A stretch of 64,000 bases of DNA from Azolla pinnata. Lineage: Eukaryota; Streptophyta; Polypodiopsida; Salviniales; Salviniaceae. A program made the translations under genes and the position numbers. Below are positions 1-12,499 of this stretch, one piece after another. The stretch is taken from contig JBBBWG010028754.1 of NCBI GenBank assembly GCA_037176905.1, positions 7,569 to 71,568 of the forward strand, given 5' to 3'. Position 1 is the stretch's first letter. Every line of letters begins with the position of its first letter. A model generated the notes under the pieces. That model was not told where the DNA came from. It did no database searches and was given only the letters and a program-made list of their open reading frames with translations.

Positions 1-164
1 TAGAAATCACAGATTTTTTCTTGACCTACTTTCTCAAACTAACGAAAAGGAACGTGCAATTACTTCCACTGTGAGTTATGTCTGTGAATCTCATAAGTAG
101 GAGACATTGATTTCTGTACTTATTTATGTCTAATTGCTAACAATCGACTTATGGATATTTGTAG

Positions 165-299
165 GTGGGAGGATTTGACCTATTAATTGAACAAGGAAAG
201 GAGGGTCCAATACGGCCATGCTCACATGCTTTGCTTGGTTGCTTCAATGACAGACTTGAGAACCTTAGAGAACTCTTTAAGACTCGGGCAAAGGGTTGA
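165..299 (+). CDS. 3'-terminal exon of an unidentified gene (partial)
   Basis: A clean acceptor (TTTGTAG) is followed by 44 codons and a TGA. The peptide starts VGGFDLLIEQGKEG and ends LFKTRAKG. It reads as a conserved soluble C-terminus, with a hydrophobic start, then a PCSHALLGCF segment and a charged helix. I do not recognise the family. The rest of the gene lies left of the window or in unrecognised upstream sequence. The following few hundred bases are AT-rich and look like 3' UTR. The exon call rests on the splice site plus protein-like composition only. Confidence 0.45.
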   Translation: MGGFDLLIEQGKEGPIRPCSHALLGCFNDRLENLRELFKTRAKG

Positions 300-1700
300 A
301 GGTAATCAAATTTTTTAATAGATCACAGGAGTATATCACCTTTCTCCTCCTCTTAACCAAGTAACTAAGAAATATCTGCCATAAGGAGCAGACGAAACAG
401 GCTAGCTAGTTGGCAGATTCCAGTGAATTCAAGATATGTATGCAAATCTTTGGAGCGCAGGATTTTCAAGTTGGTGATACAGTGAGAAAGGTCTACAAGC
501 TTATAGACAGCGTTCGAGCCGTGTGGAACATAATAGACTGACTATGAGGAATATTTCCGTGTACAAAGTATTGAGGTTCAAGGGCTGGGGGGGTATCAGT
601 TGTAATCAGGGTTATCTTATCAGTGCTGCCGGAGTGCTGTATTAAGTATAGTTTAAGATATATCAATCCAAATCGGGCCACATTTGATTCCCTGTGGCTG
701 AAGCTGGATGTATTTATATTTGAGAAATATTTGCATATGACAGCCTTTCTATACTTCTGGCCCCAAGTTTCTGAAATTATGTCTTCAACAATTAGCAGTT
801 TGTAAGCTCCTGGAAAGAACTTGACTTGATTGATATTTCTGCATCTCTGTTTTCACAGAGGCAGCCAGCATTGAGTGCACGAAAGGCTTCAGCTCTTCCA
901 ATACTCTCATTTTGCATTGACAGGTCCTGCAAGAACAGAAGGATATCGATGGCTGAGGTTCAATCTACTTATACTTGTGTCCGTTAAAACGTCCCATTTG
1001 TTGTTGTTACTAGACCCAACCCAAAGCAGATCTCTTTTGCAGGTTCAGCTTCCATTGATGAAGGCAACCAATAGCTTGCTACATGGAGAGGTTAACACAG
1101 CATAACTCAGGATTTAGTCAACTAGTGTTGCTAATGCCAATTTATTTGAACTTTTGGCAGTTCTGTACTTCAATAGAAGCATGAAGCTTGGTGATACACA
1201 CGCACCCGGTTTCCTTCAAGGATGAGACTTAGGTAAGCTTGGTAAATACGCATTAGCTTCATGAGCATAGAATAGTAAAATACTCATGACAGTGATAGGG
1301 CATCCATTCCAAAAAAGCTACAAACCATACCAGCTTCTCACTTTTACAACAGTGCAAAAGCTTACAAGCCCCTCATATATTCATTGTGACATTTGGCTTT
1401 AATATTATAGTGAACGCTTTGGCCTCTTGGCTTGTCAAGCTTGCGGGAACAACCAATCGGAAAAAGGTAAAAACGCCATGGTTGTACACTTTGTCATATG
1501 ATCGATCCCTTTGCTTTGGAGGAAATAACTACATTCAAAAGGTCAGGATTTGTCATGCGATGCAACGTCTCAGTTCTCCGATGGTACCAAGGGTCAAATA
1601 GAATTTGCGTGAGCCCCCCCTCACCACTTCATATTGACATTGATTCTTCACCTCCCCAAGATCCACTCTCGCCGCGATTCAGCCGGAATCATCGAATACT
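300..1700. other. Intergenic stretch, no gene seen
   Basis: AT-rich sequence with only short, overlapping reading frames on both strands and no convincing splice-linked exons. The first few hundred bases are probably the 3' UTR of the upstream gene. Confidence 0.5.
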
Positions 1701-1726
1701 CTTGAAAGAAAGAGAATGAAAATTGA

Positions 1727-1835
1727 CACGTGATGCCAGCTTGTTCCAGCTGTTGCGGAAAAAAAAATGCGATATTTTATTAGGTGAATGATAGCTAGTA
1801 AGTGATTGCATCCACCTCCACGTCGCACACATGCA
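1727..1835 (+). promoter_or_regulatory. ABRE/G-box plus RY-motif promoter
   Basis: A CACGTG G-box in an ABRE-like context (ACACGTGA) lies at 1727-1732 and an RY core CATGCA at 1830-1835. Both are upstream of the ATG at 1983. ABRE and RY elements together are the classic combination in seed-maturation promoters driven by ABI3/ABI5-type factors. The elements are seen in the sequence; their function is inferred. Confidence 0.4.
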
Positions 1836-1982
1836 GAAGATTCATGATAGAAAGCTTCATAAAGAAGCAGTTCGGTGAAAGCGAAGCCCTTGAAGAGGGC
1901 AGTAGTCGCTTAGGTTTACACGGAGGCACGGAGAAGTAAGAAAGGGAATCGAGGCTTGCGACGTATTTGATTGGGCATTAGG

Positions 1983-2312
1983 ATGGCAAGTGGAGAGTCG
2001 GCATCTGTTCGTCATGAGGAGTACAAGGACTCAATACATCCACCACGCATCCGGCAAGAGTTAAGGGCATCTGATCGCCCCCAGGGTGATCCAGTTGCAG
2101 ACATTCCAGCAGGAGCGGGCGATCGGATGGCAGGCATTCAAGGGGAGACGCCCTTCCACACGGGGAACATAGCTCTGCATGAACCACAGCAACAGCAACT
2201 CTTCCACGCTGTGCCTCCCGTGGGCCAATCCTGCAGCACTCATGGAGGTGATCAGCAGTCATCAGGCAGAGGCGAGTCCCCGGGAGCTCCTCAGAACCAC
2301 GTCGCTAACTAA
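1983..2312 (+). CDS. Small hydrophilic protein, LEA-like candidate
   Basis: A single-exon 109-residue frame starts MASGESASVRHEEYKD at an ATG in good plant context (GGATGGC). The GC content rises sharply over this frame relative to its flanks. The product is hydrophilic and rich in Gly, Gln, His, Pro and Ser, with no membrane segment or signal peptide, and would be disordered. With the ABRE and RY motifs upstream this suggests a late-embryogenesis or seed-maturation protein. I cannot match it to a specific LEA group. An overlapping frame on the minus strand is less likely because it has no promoter support. It could also be a lineage-specific gene or a chance ORF. Confidence 0.42.
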   Translation: MASGESASVRHEEYKDSIHPPRIRQELRASDRPQGDPVADIPAGAGDRMAGIQGETPFHTGNIALHEPQQQQLFHAVPPVGQSCSTHGGDQQSSGRGESPGAPQNHVAN

Positions 2313-4057
2313 TTGTCTGAGATTAGACAGTTACTGTTCTTCGGCTTCAGTTGTTTCATGAATATGTTCTTTCTCCCTAGACTTTTCTGGTTGTATGTAA
2401 ATATTGCCATTAAATGGAACCGCATTTGGGCAACTTTCCCTTTGGTCTGTTCTTGAAAGAATGAATGGTCTTCAATGATTTATGTAGGACTCGACATTGG
2501 TAGTTTCTTTATGTCAAAGTTTTCAAATATGTAGTTTATGTAGATCAATCACGATAGCTTATGAATATTGGTTCTATTTGCATATTGATGTGCTGAAGTC
2601 CAGAGGTATTCTATTTTGGAGTGTGGAAAACTAGACTTGATGTCTTAAGGAGATATCTAATTGAACCGCATAAACGTAACGAAGAAGAAGAGAGATAATT
2701 GATTTATGCATGTACAATAACAACTGTCCAATATGAGGGTGATATAACCTCCTTCCCTTGGTATGGGTGATCATCATTCCATAATAAATTGAGAAAACGG
2801 AATTAAATCTATTGATTAGGTAAAAACTTTGGGCATCTAATTGATAACTAGAGTTAATGAATGGGCATAGTGATTGATGTGAAGCAATGACATATCCATG
2901 TGAAATTGAAGGTACAATTAAGAGTGGGAAAGCATTAATTTGAATGGACACGGAATGCACACAAGAATGGGAAGGGACTGGAGATAAAGGAGCATGCATG
3001 AATCACATGGCAGTTTATAAAAGCATTTGGTTTGTTACTGCTGCAGCAGACATGAATAATTACCATTTGATGTAGGGAATGAGAACAGTTATACGGTCAA
3101 TTAAGGGGAATTCAAAGTCTTTATCTTGTGCAGATCTTTGCGCGAAACAGATATGCAAGTGAAATGCTGATCTACCAACAATGAAATGCTAATCTCTTAT
3201 ATTACAGCAACCCTTTACGTCCAGGAGCTATGCATAAAAACTTTCAACGCGAAACTAAAAGTCACTATACATGGATATTGATAGTTCCACAGAATGTTAA
3301 GTATTGTGTATAATAAGCAGCAAAGATTAAACAGAATAAAGATAACAGGGAGAATAGATTTAGGCAAAATATTTTCAACAATTTGTGGAATTACCATTAT
3401 ATATATATATATATTTCTGAACTAGTCAACGTTAAGCTAAACCCCTGGACTTTTCTATTTGCACTAAGTGAAATAAATCATTATTTTGACTTGTTTTTGT
3501 ACCAACTGGTAGCACGTGGCCCACATTAACATAAGTGTTCTCCTAGGAGGATGATCAGGAGATAGTTTTTTTTCTAACGATCTAAACTTTGATATTATTA
3601 TAGCTGCTATGATCCTTAATTGGTCAAGACAGGCAAAAATCAATGAACTATGAATTGATCAGTGACTCTAGACCAGATGGGTATATAAACCACATTCAGC
3701 AGGCTATTTTCATCTTGGTATGTGGGATTGATCACCTTTACTGTCCAATGCGCTCATACATAAACGCACCTTTGGAGCCGATTCAAGAATTATGAAAGTA
3801 AACGAAGATTTTCCTGAATGTGATGCCCTCAGCATGTTGTGTGTTTTCCTTCATGAACTTCCCCTACTGCCAGACAAAGCCTTGGGTTTGATTCTTCTTT
3901 TGGCAATAAACTCTGAAAAGATGAGCATGAAAACCTCTGAGCCTGGAAAATCTGTTTCCTGAAGACGGGCCAGTAACGGAGCTCCATTTTCTCCATTTCA
4001 GACATCATTACTTAACCGCCCAGTCATAAGCTTCTTTACTGCAGATGAAGAATTGTT
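2313..4057. other. Intergenic, no gene seen
   Basis: AT-rich sequence between two convergent genes. Minus-strand frames around 2.6-3.0 kb have no coding character. The right end probably holds the 3' UTR of the ANK-CCCH-RRM-LOTUS gene. Confidence 0.5.
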
Positions 4058-7000
4058 TCAAGCTTTGGTTGTCCTTACCAAACGATTCCTTACAATATCA
4101 ACACATAATCTCATGCGCATAAAGCTGTACAATCCACATTCCAGGGCAACATAAAATACACACCTGTATTGATTTTTGTTATTGACTGATTGTGTTGGAG
4201 AATCGAGGTAATCTTCTGATGTCAGGGTACTTTCATGAGATGATTCCTGAACGTGAAGGACAAGACGACAAGATTTTGTGTGAGCATCATACGCAGAACT
4301 TTTCAACCTATTTGTTTTAGTGCTTACCTCTGAATTGTGCATATTGCTGGTTGCAACATTCATATGCTGGATAAGGTTCTTGCATCCTGGAAATGTGTTT
4401 GGGTTCCAGGGATTGTATGAAGAGGATGTATACTCCAGGCGGTAAGGGCTTTGCATTGCTTGATAATTCTTAAATTCCAATCTGAGAGAGCTTCCATGCA
4501 AGTGGTCATATGAAGGACAAATGCCTTGTTGCAGTGAAGAGTGGGTCAATGCAGATGCAGCTTCAGTAGAATCATTGCACTGATAAGCATATTGCTGTGG
4601 GATAGTTTGATCTGCATAGTGGCTCCTTCCAAGTATGTGTCCCCCCTGGTTATTTAAGGGTGGAGAAATGTACTCCGTTCTGTCATAGGATTTCACCTTG
4701 ATTCCTGCAGAAACTTGGTTTCCTGTAGTGATAGTGTCCACTGCGGAACACAGTGATTGTGGTACAAGAGGGATCACATATTGTTGATCGCTATATTCTT
4801 TATCTAGTATTGAAACTAAAGGGTAATCTTCCAAATCTTGAATATTTGACCATTGACTGTTGCAAGCTCGTCTTACTAGATTGACAGTTGTACCACGATC
4901 TCCTGTTAAGTCGCAATCAGCAGTGGAAGGATGTATTTTGTTTATTGTGTGAGAAAATGCGTCCTGAACATTATCTTTAATGAAGCCCTGAGCCACAAAG
5001 TTCTGCACGGAACCAATGTAGTTTTCTAGATCATTTAGTGATCTCTGTTGATAGTTGGATGTTTGTCCTACAATCAATCCCTGTTCTCTGGCGTCTGTTA
5101 CGTGCCCATGAGCAGCATTAGGAAGATGCGTTCTATTAAGATTATTGTAAAATAAATTGTCGGGAAGCCCATTACTCAAGCCTTGAGCTACAACTTGTTC
5201 TGTACACCTGTTCTTGAAGATCTTGGAAGTCACAGAATCCAGCGATGAAAACAAAGTATGCTTCTCAAGGTCAGCAGGCATTTGTCTAATCTCCTGGTGA
5301 ATGTTAGCGCTACCTGTCGTCAGATCCTTTGTTCTGGCATTTAATATACAGTTTTGACCTCCATTGGAAGGAAGCCTAGAAATTTGTTGAGCAATATCAT
5401 CACCTGTGACTAAATCAGCCAGTACCTGCTGTGTAGCTAGAGCTGTAGTATTACTTTCATGGAAGTTGGAATTTTCTGCATTTGTGCTTAGTTCATTATG
5501 TATTGAAGATTGATCCATGTCACGGCTATTCCCAACAGCGGCAGCATATGTTCTACCCTGGTGCACCAAAGAGGCATTTAAAATTCTATTAGTGAATGTT
5601 GACTTTGATGATGATATCTGTTTCTGCCTGTTGCATGATGGCTGTAAGAGGATAACATGTGTTGCCGGTCCTCTTCCAACAGGGACGATCTTCATCTGGC
5701 AAACATGTGGCATTGTACGTAAAAAATCACTAAGCTTGGGGTATCCCAGTGCTGCATGGTCAAGCTCCATTCCACATGTAGCTCTGAAATCCGCCTTTAC
5801 TGATGACAATGGGTAAGATTCTCCTCTCTGCTGCCGTTGATGGATTCCGCCCAGGAACACAGGAAACCACTTCTTAAAGACCTTGAGCCACCGAGGAGTG
5901 CTGCTTTTTGATATCATAGATGGATTTATAGTGGTGGCAGGAATACTGGGACATTTTGTCACATCCAATTTTAATTCAGATTGCACCTCTTCAGAGAAAT
6001 TAGGTGCATGCATTTGCAGCGACTCCTCATCTGTACTTGTTGGTAACTGCATTGCAGCTTTTATTTCTACCTGTAGAATTGGATGTCTTTCATATAACAA
6101 GATTATATAATCTGAAAGTTGCAAGAAGAGTATTACACATGCAATGAATGCATATTGTTTCAACGACCTGACCTTTTTACCAAAAAGGATTATAAAGTGT
6201 TGTCTTACAGCCTCAAAGTAAGAGGATTGGTTTTTGAACGTAATGAATCCGAACCCCCTAGACATGATTTGTCCCCCAGTCTGACTACCCATCACTGCAG
6301 CTTCAGATACTGGTCCAAATTGTTTTTGAAAACACTCTTTCAATTCATCTGCAAGGATCAAAAGAATGTCGCCTTGCTGGGAAGTTCCACATAATTTACG
6401 AGACAATCTCATAGAAGCTATACCTGATCCCATTGTGACAGGCAGACCTCCCACAAAAATCTTCTTATTACTGACTGATGCATGATCAGCAACTTTAGCC
6501 TGTGTAGTGGCGTTCAATCAAACTCAGAATTGAGGACCTTTTTTTGCTTCATCAAAATGGTTAGACACTGGTTAATTTAACCTTTTCATGGACTATATTT
6601 GATCGAAGTTCTTGCTCCCCATGTGCGTATAAGCATGCATCACCTCGGGAACATCCACCAGGTAATGCATGATATCGGCACAAGACAGTTTTGGCTTGTG
6701 TTCGACTCTGTATCAAGATCTTTGAGCTGCAAAAATGCGGACATACCCCAAAGATCATCAATCCTTTAAAGATGAAAAATGTAGGACTCGTGAAAAATGT
6801 GAACTTATTTTTAGTTCGTTGAACAAGATTGAAAATTCGGATTTGCTGGAAGACTGGTTTTACATAGATGACATGGGATTTGAAGGCCGAGTATTGAGGG
6901 ATAGAGGAACAGAATGTTTGCTGCGTTGCACTAGCTTGAGAAGGCAGTAGTTGATCGGTGACCGAAAAAGGTCTGCTTAAACAAAGAGCGACAAGCACCT

Positions 7001-10000
7001 TCTAATTTTTAGAGTAACTGTGATTTTCTAGTCTAATATGAAGCCAAAAGCTGATGTTTTGAGTCTCTGAAGCCAAAAGCCTAAATTGTTGACACTCGTT
7101 CCATATAAAGAGGCACAAAAAATACTAAACGAATAGGGATAACGGGGGGGGGGGGGGGGGAAAGAGTGAGTGCGAGAGAGAGAGAGTTACGTCAAACACG
7201 GACCTGTCGGAACCCAGACCCATGGAGAGAAAGAAAGAGAGAAGAAAGATACCTTCTAATACCAACATAGGCCATGAGAAAGTTTAGGACGAAAGTTTCA
7301 GTAGCTTAGCCTCAGAGACGCGCATGCGAGGCATATAATGTAACATGCGAGACAGATGACAATATTCTATGAGCTTAAGATTGAAATAGACTCAAGATTC
7401 GATTAAACCTTGGTGCTACAAAAAAGTGCAAAACCTTTGAATTTGGACTTTTGACTCCAGGTACTACTTCAAAAAGGCTTATACAATAAGTCACTCTAGA
7501 TCGACGGATACTTTCAAAATATTTCTCACCTCTCTCTAGCTCGCAGAATTCATCACTTAGGTTTGTACAGAACAGGACTTACTCCGCATCAAAAGCATCT
7601 TGAGATGCAAGGTTGAGCTTTTCAAAATCTGAGCGATTCGTGACATGAAGGCTCCTTTCACCTGTGTCCACATTAGAATTATTCAAGTCGATATAGCTCT
7701 CCTGAATAATCCCTACAAAGCACAAAATACAGAAAGTTCCGTAAACGTCCTTTCTCTTCTACATACACGTCTATTCTCTTCAAACAGACTTCACATGGGA
7801 ACTCTTTTGTACCTGATGTGTATTTTGGATTTTGAGTGAGAATAGTTCTCATGATTTCTGAGTTCGCAAAATCTATAGGTCTTTGTCTCCTGCAAATACA
7901 TCACGTCTTCAACTGCATGTTGAATTGGGATGCAAAATGCTAATGAATTATGCCTGGTAATATATGCACGGCAACCTTAAGTTGAGTGCCCGCGGATTTG
8001 AACCAAACTGGAGCAGGAGCCTTGCACATTCAACGTGGTTATTTTTCACAGCCAAAAACAGTGGAGTTTCTCTTGTTTCAGCTGCAATGTGAACTGTATC
8101 TGGTTCTTGTACTAATAGTAGCTGTAACTCAATCCATTACCAGTTCGAACATTTTTGTTACTCATTAATAGTAGTGAACTGTGCATAATGGAAACAGTTT
8201 CTTCCGACGTTATTGATGGGAAGTAAATTGGACAGTACAGTGGAACAAACCTGCAGAGCTTGGACGTGACCATGTCCTGCAGCCATATGCACAGGAGTCA
8301 AGCCTAACCTGTTCCTGGCATCTATAGGTGATCCATGTCTGATGAGCTGCCAGACAATCCTGCCAGTGCAGTATGTTGCTTCTTGTAATTAGTAGAAAAT
8401 TAGCAGACTGGGTCGAGGTATACGTTAAATAGGCTTAATTACTAGTGCTACCAAGTTTGGCACAATAACAGTAACAGTAACAAGTATTACCCTGATACTT
8501 TAGTTGCAGTAATATTTGCTCGGAGACACAAATGCAAAGCTGTGTTACCATCAGAATCGGCAGCATTGATACAACTCACATCATTTAAGAGAATCCTAAC
8601 TATCATTTCATCTCCTGCCTGAAATCCACACATGTTTTAACCTTCGTTCTCAATAAATCTTATTAATAAGCATACTTATTATAGAGGCTACATCTGAGCC
8701 ATGAGATTCTTAAGAACGATGAAACATATGACATTCCTGCATACTTGAAACCTATCTGCTTGGCTGGGATAACAAAAATGAACTGTAAACACGTTTATAT
8801 TGAGAATACTAACCTGTGCTGCCTTTAAGATTGGCGGAATATTTTTTGTACTAGTTAAATCTGATGTTTGATGCACTAAGGGACCTTGGATTTCCTCTTT
8901 CAAGAGAATAGCGATTTCTAGGTTCTTTAGAATCGATGATCTTTGTTCCTCTTGGTCTCTATGCGTAGCGACCATATTAGAGTCTTCAGAGCTCATCTTG
9001 CCAGTGCAGGTAGAACACAGAAGCTTATCAACAATCATACCAATGAAATCGTCATATCTATTTTCTTTGCTTAGGAGAGCTTTCCCAGAAGCAAGTAGAA
9101 GAGCTGTCAATGCAATGGATTCCCTGCCATCTAAGGCAAGCTGGCAAGCTAAATTCAGGCCCGTATCCTTTGTGTGACTTGCCAGCAAATCTACAGCTTT
9201 CAAATCCTGTGATAAAAAATTGGTGGATATGGAGTTTCCATGAATCCTCTCCTGGCGTTCATGATGAAATCAATATTATATAGCCAGTAAAATATTATCC
9301 TGTATAGCCTCATGTATTGACTAGAACCTTCCATAATCACCTGATCCCTCAGTATGCTTATCATTTCCCTGGCAGGCAGCTTCAGCCACTCCTTCTGCCA
9401 TCTGATATATCAAAGGAAATCATACGCGTTGATCATCTCGGCTTGAATTGAGCAATATAACTACCACCAAGAACACTGTTTTTAAAGAGCGTATAAATTT
9501 AAGGAAATGCGGCATTTGATGTGGATGTAATGGACCGGACATACAAATTCCTCGTTTTGCAAGATTAATTAGATGAAGGAATTACGGTTCTCCTATATAA
9601 ATATTCAGCGAAGCGCAAGTTAATTTACATGATTTGGTCCTAAGTTGACAAGCGCATGTTAATACATATTTTGGTTCCGATAACGCACATTCATGCAAAC
9701 ACTATCAATTGCCAGCTATCTCGGAATATTAACTTGAAGATTCCAGGAATCTAGAAGTTTCTTCCCTAAAAGCTTAGACAATCTACTAAAATTACTAGGG
9801 ACCGCTTCCCGCTAGAAGGTTTACGTACCGTTTGTTGTGCAAAGTTGCCTCCAATGGAGTATATAAGTAAAAGCGTCCTTCATTTGAATATGTAGACCGC
9901 AAGTCTGATTTCGCATTCTTCCCCAGCAGCAAATCTATACATCGCACTGAAAGCTGTTCTGCAGCATGGTGAAGAGCACTTCTCCCTTGTTCATCAACTG

Positions 10001-10886
10001 CATTCACTATAGATGTCGAACTAGAGCAGCTACTTATAGTATTAGACAATCCCGTGCTAAATATTGTTTGACCATCAATTAAAGCTTTAGCACACGCAAC
10101 TGAATCTAAACTACATGCTAAACATAGCAATCTGTGTTGGAGCCAGAAGTTGATGACGCAATTAACGCTGCTTTCCCCAGCATATTCAGATTGGAGAACC
10201 TTTTTATGATCGATGCCTTCAGGCAAGCGCTTGGCCATTTCTTGCAGGGTGGTGGTCAAGCCATCCGCATTGTCATCACATATTAAAGCGACCAGAATGC
10301 TTTCAAGATCTGCTCTTGTGTTGCACTGGAAGATGCTGGCGTCTGGACATCCATCCTCCGCAATATTCATTTGATTAGATTTTACTTTTTCACATGACAT
10401 AGGATGAGCAGTATCCTGGTTAGACATTAATATTGTTCGGCCTGGCTCAGAAACTGTACTACTGGAGTTTTGCGATGTAGAAGTCGATGGATCTCGCGAC
10501 ACTGAAGCTAATTTTCGGAGATCCACAGAGCTGTCTGAGTCAAACTTTGCTCCCAGAGTGGATGAATTTGTATGATCCTGGAAGCAATCCTTTGAAGTTC
10601 TAGTGGAGGTGGAAGTGTGGTCACAATGGGAGCTCGTTTTTTCTGGAAGGCTTAAATATCCATGATTTGTTCTTCGAGTACTGCTGCAAGAATCTGGCAT
10701 GACATTCGCGTTGTGGAGTGAACTATTATTCTCCAGCACTTCAGATGTAGGCTGAGAATTGAAAGTTGCTGCTTCTCGTTCGTTTAGAATGATCTGGAAT
10801 TCTGATGTAGAGCTTGATGCGTTAGTCACTTCCGCTAGTTTATCTAGGCGAATAGTACAGGCGCAATTGCTAGATTCTATTGCCAT
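4058..10886 (-). CDS. Ankyrin-repeat / CCCH zinc finger / RRM / LOTUS (OST-HTH) RNA-binding protein
   Basis: Fifteen exons chain with matching phases: 10886-9829, 9401-9341, 9206-8814, 8618-8491, 8359-8251, 8121-7976, 7889-7813, 7712-7583, 7555-7530, 6972-6864, 6726-6582, 6499-6424, 6348-6173, 6070-4164 and 4088-4058. They encode about 1523 residues. Order of parts: a Ser/Thr-rich N-terminus; ankyrin repeats in two blocks (~290-380 and ~500-640, with motifs such as GRSALHHAAE, GNTALHLCL, GLTPVHMAAGHGH and ETPLFLAVKNNH); a single CCCH finger (~762-781, C-x8-C-x5-C-x3-H); an RRM (~806-884, RNP2 IFVGGL, RNP1 RGFGFITF); a LOTUS/OST-HTH domain (~938-1025, with SYPLSSVKADF, ALGYPKLSDFL, THVILLQP); and a ~490-residue Gln/Asn/Ser-rich tail. 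The family parts imply RNA binding, probably in cytoplasmic RNP granules; the target is unknown. Exon 9 is only 26 nt. The intron between 7530 and 6972 holds a run of 17 G. Alternative: two adjacent genes, but phase continuity argues against it. Confidence 0.82.
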
Positions 10887-11579
10887 GACACCCCTTCACC
10901 AAATTAGATAGATTTCGGGCTTAGAGCGACCTTCAGAAACTGCGACAGCTCATTGAACCAGAAGATAAGTATTTCCTGCTGAAGGAAAAAACGAGGTTTC
11001 GGCGGCTGGCAATGGACAAAATTTATGGCATAAACTATATTCTAGGAAAATGAACGCTGCACAGCTTAGATAAGCGATATAAAAGCAAATCTGATCAGTC
11101 TAACTTGTGTACATAGTATATTTCTGAGATATCGGATAAGTAATACAAGGAAAATATGATCGTCACAAGAACAGTTTTTAATCATGTTTGCAAAGCCTTG
11201 CCTTATCAGGCTTTCCGTAAATAAACACGAAACGCAACATGTGCATATATGAGCACATGTACATATAAAACACACATTTTCTCTCCAAAAGAGCATTTAG
11301 TTCGATTAAGATGATCGCAAGAAGAGAACACGATCATCTCTCAGTAAAATGGAGATTCATAACATCGAGAGAAAGCTCAGTATACTGCTGAGACATATGT
11401 AGCTGATTAATTTATCTTCATCAGTACAAGACCAGTAGTCCATCAAATCAAGACGATGCAAGATTTGAACAGGTGGCCGAGATGGTATGACATGTATTAG
11501 ATAATTAGACTAGTTGAATATGTACTGTATACTTAGACTAGTAGAATATGCAATGTGTAATACTGACTGAAGGACGATT

Positions 11580-12195
11580 ACCTCGGGGCTTGATTATGGA
11601 AGAAGCGTCCTCCAGCTCTCCATATCTGCACCATATCTGCGAGAGCTGCAGGCATCAACAGACATCCTTCTGACAGCTGATCACCATCGGCAACAAATCT
11701 TGAGAATCCTCCAGAGACAAACACCATAATCGGCGGTGCAAGAGCAAGAGCAAGAGCAAGAGCAAGCCACATACAGTGGTAACGGCGAGTAGGAATTAAT
11801 ATGCCGACCAATGTTGAGGCTTACCTGTGCCGGAGAGAGATCAGAACGTTGAAGAAGAAAGCGAAGGCGACCGGCGACGAAGCAAGAAGACGATGAATTT
11901 GGAGGCGACGGATTTGAAATTTCGTTGTGTTCATGGAAAACAGTACATGATTTGTGAGGCGACGGCTGTGATAAGTTCTCCTAGTATCATCATCACCATT
12001 TTTTCTTTCGTATTTTTTCGCATGTGCGCGCGCGCGTGTGCTTCGTTTTTCTTTTTTTTCTTTTTCGTTTTTTCTGGACGTGCAAAATAGAACTGTACTT
12101 TCTCCCGGCATTTACTACCCATTTCCATGCTTCCTTCTTCTTCTTTTTTTTTTTGCTTCTTTTTAGTGTCCCCATTTCTAGCTAATTTGGCCAAT
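11580..12195 (-). promoter_or_regulatory. Probable 5' UTR exons and promoter of the ANK-CCCH-RRM-LOTUS gene
   Basis: On the minus strand, CACAG|GTAAGC at 11822 and CCGAG|GTAATC near 11580 look like donors of two leader exons. A TATA-like TTTATATGG lies near 12225. The leader is pyrimidine-rich, with CTT runs and a (CTTGCT)n stretch just before an acceptor. Short upstream ATGs are present. Nothing here encodes a recognisable protein. Assignment to the gene at 10886 is inferred from strand and spacing. Confidence 0.35.
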
Positions 12196-12355
12196 TACCC
12201 TTTCCAATATTTAGCCTGTGCTCTATCCATATAAAGCAAAGAACTTCTCCTCATTTCCTTGCTGGATTCCGTTCTTTTATTCATGGGCAATTCCCACAAG
12301 AAATCCACAGCTATTACGATCGTGGATCGAGCCACTACTTCTCATCGTCTCTGTC

Positions 12356-12445
12356 TCGCGCATAACAATAGACAAGTGCATTTGATCACTGGATTGTAAG
12401 TCGCGCATAACAATAGACAAGTGTGTTTGATCATTGGATTGTAAG
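12356..12445. repeat. 45-bp tandem duplication
   Basis: Two adjacent copies of a 45-bp unit begin TCGCGCATAACAATAG at 12356 and 12401. They differ at a few positions and lie just upstream of the inferred promoter of the ankyrin gene. Confidence 0.8.
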
Positions 12446-12499
12446 TCATACGGAATACATACAGGATTTGCGAGTTGGTTGGTCAAAGTACACAATCGT

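Noticed and set aside
2631-2999. 122-codon minus-strand frame
   Set aside because: AT-rich, no family resemblance, no splice partners, and composition like its non-coding flanks.
6561-6998. Separate short CCCH gene
   Set aside because: The zinc-finger exon joins in phase to the ankyrin exons upstream and the RRM exons downstream. A separate start has only a non-ATG codon.
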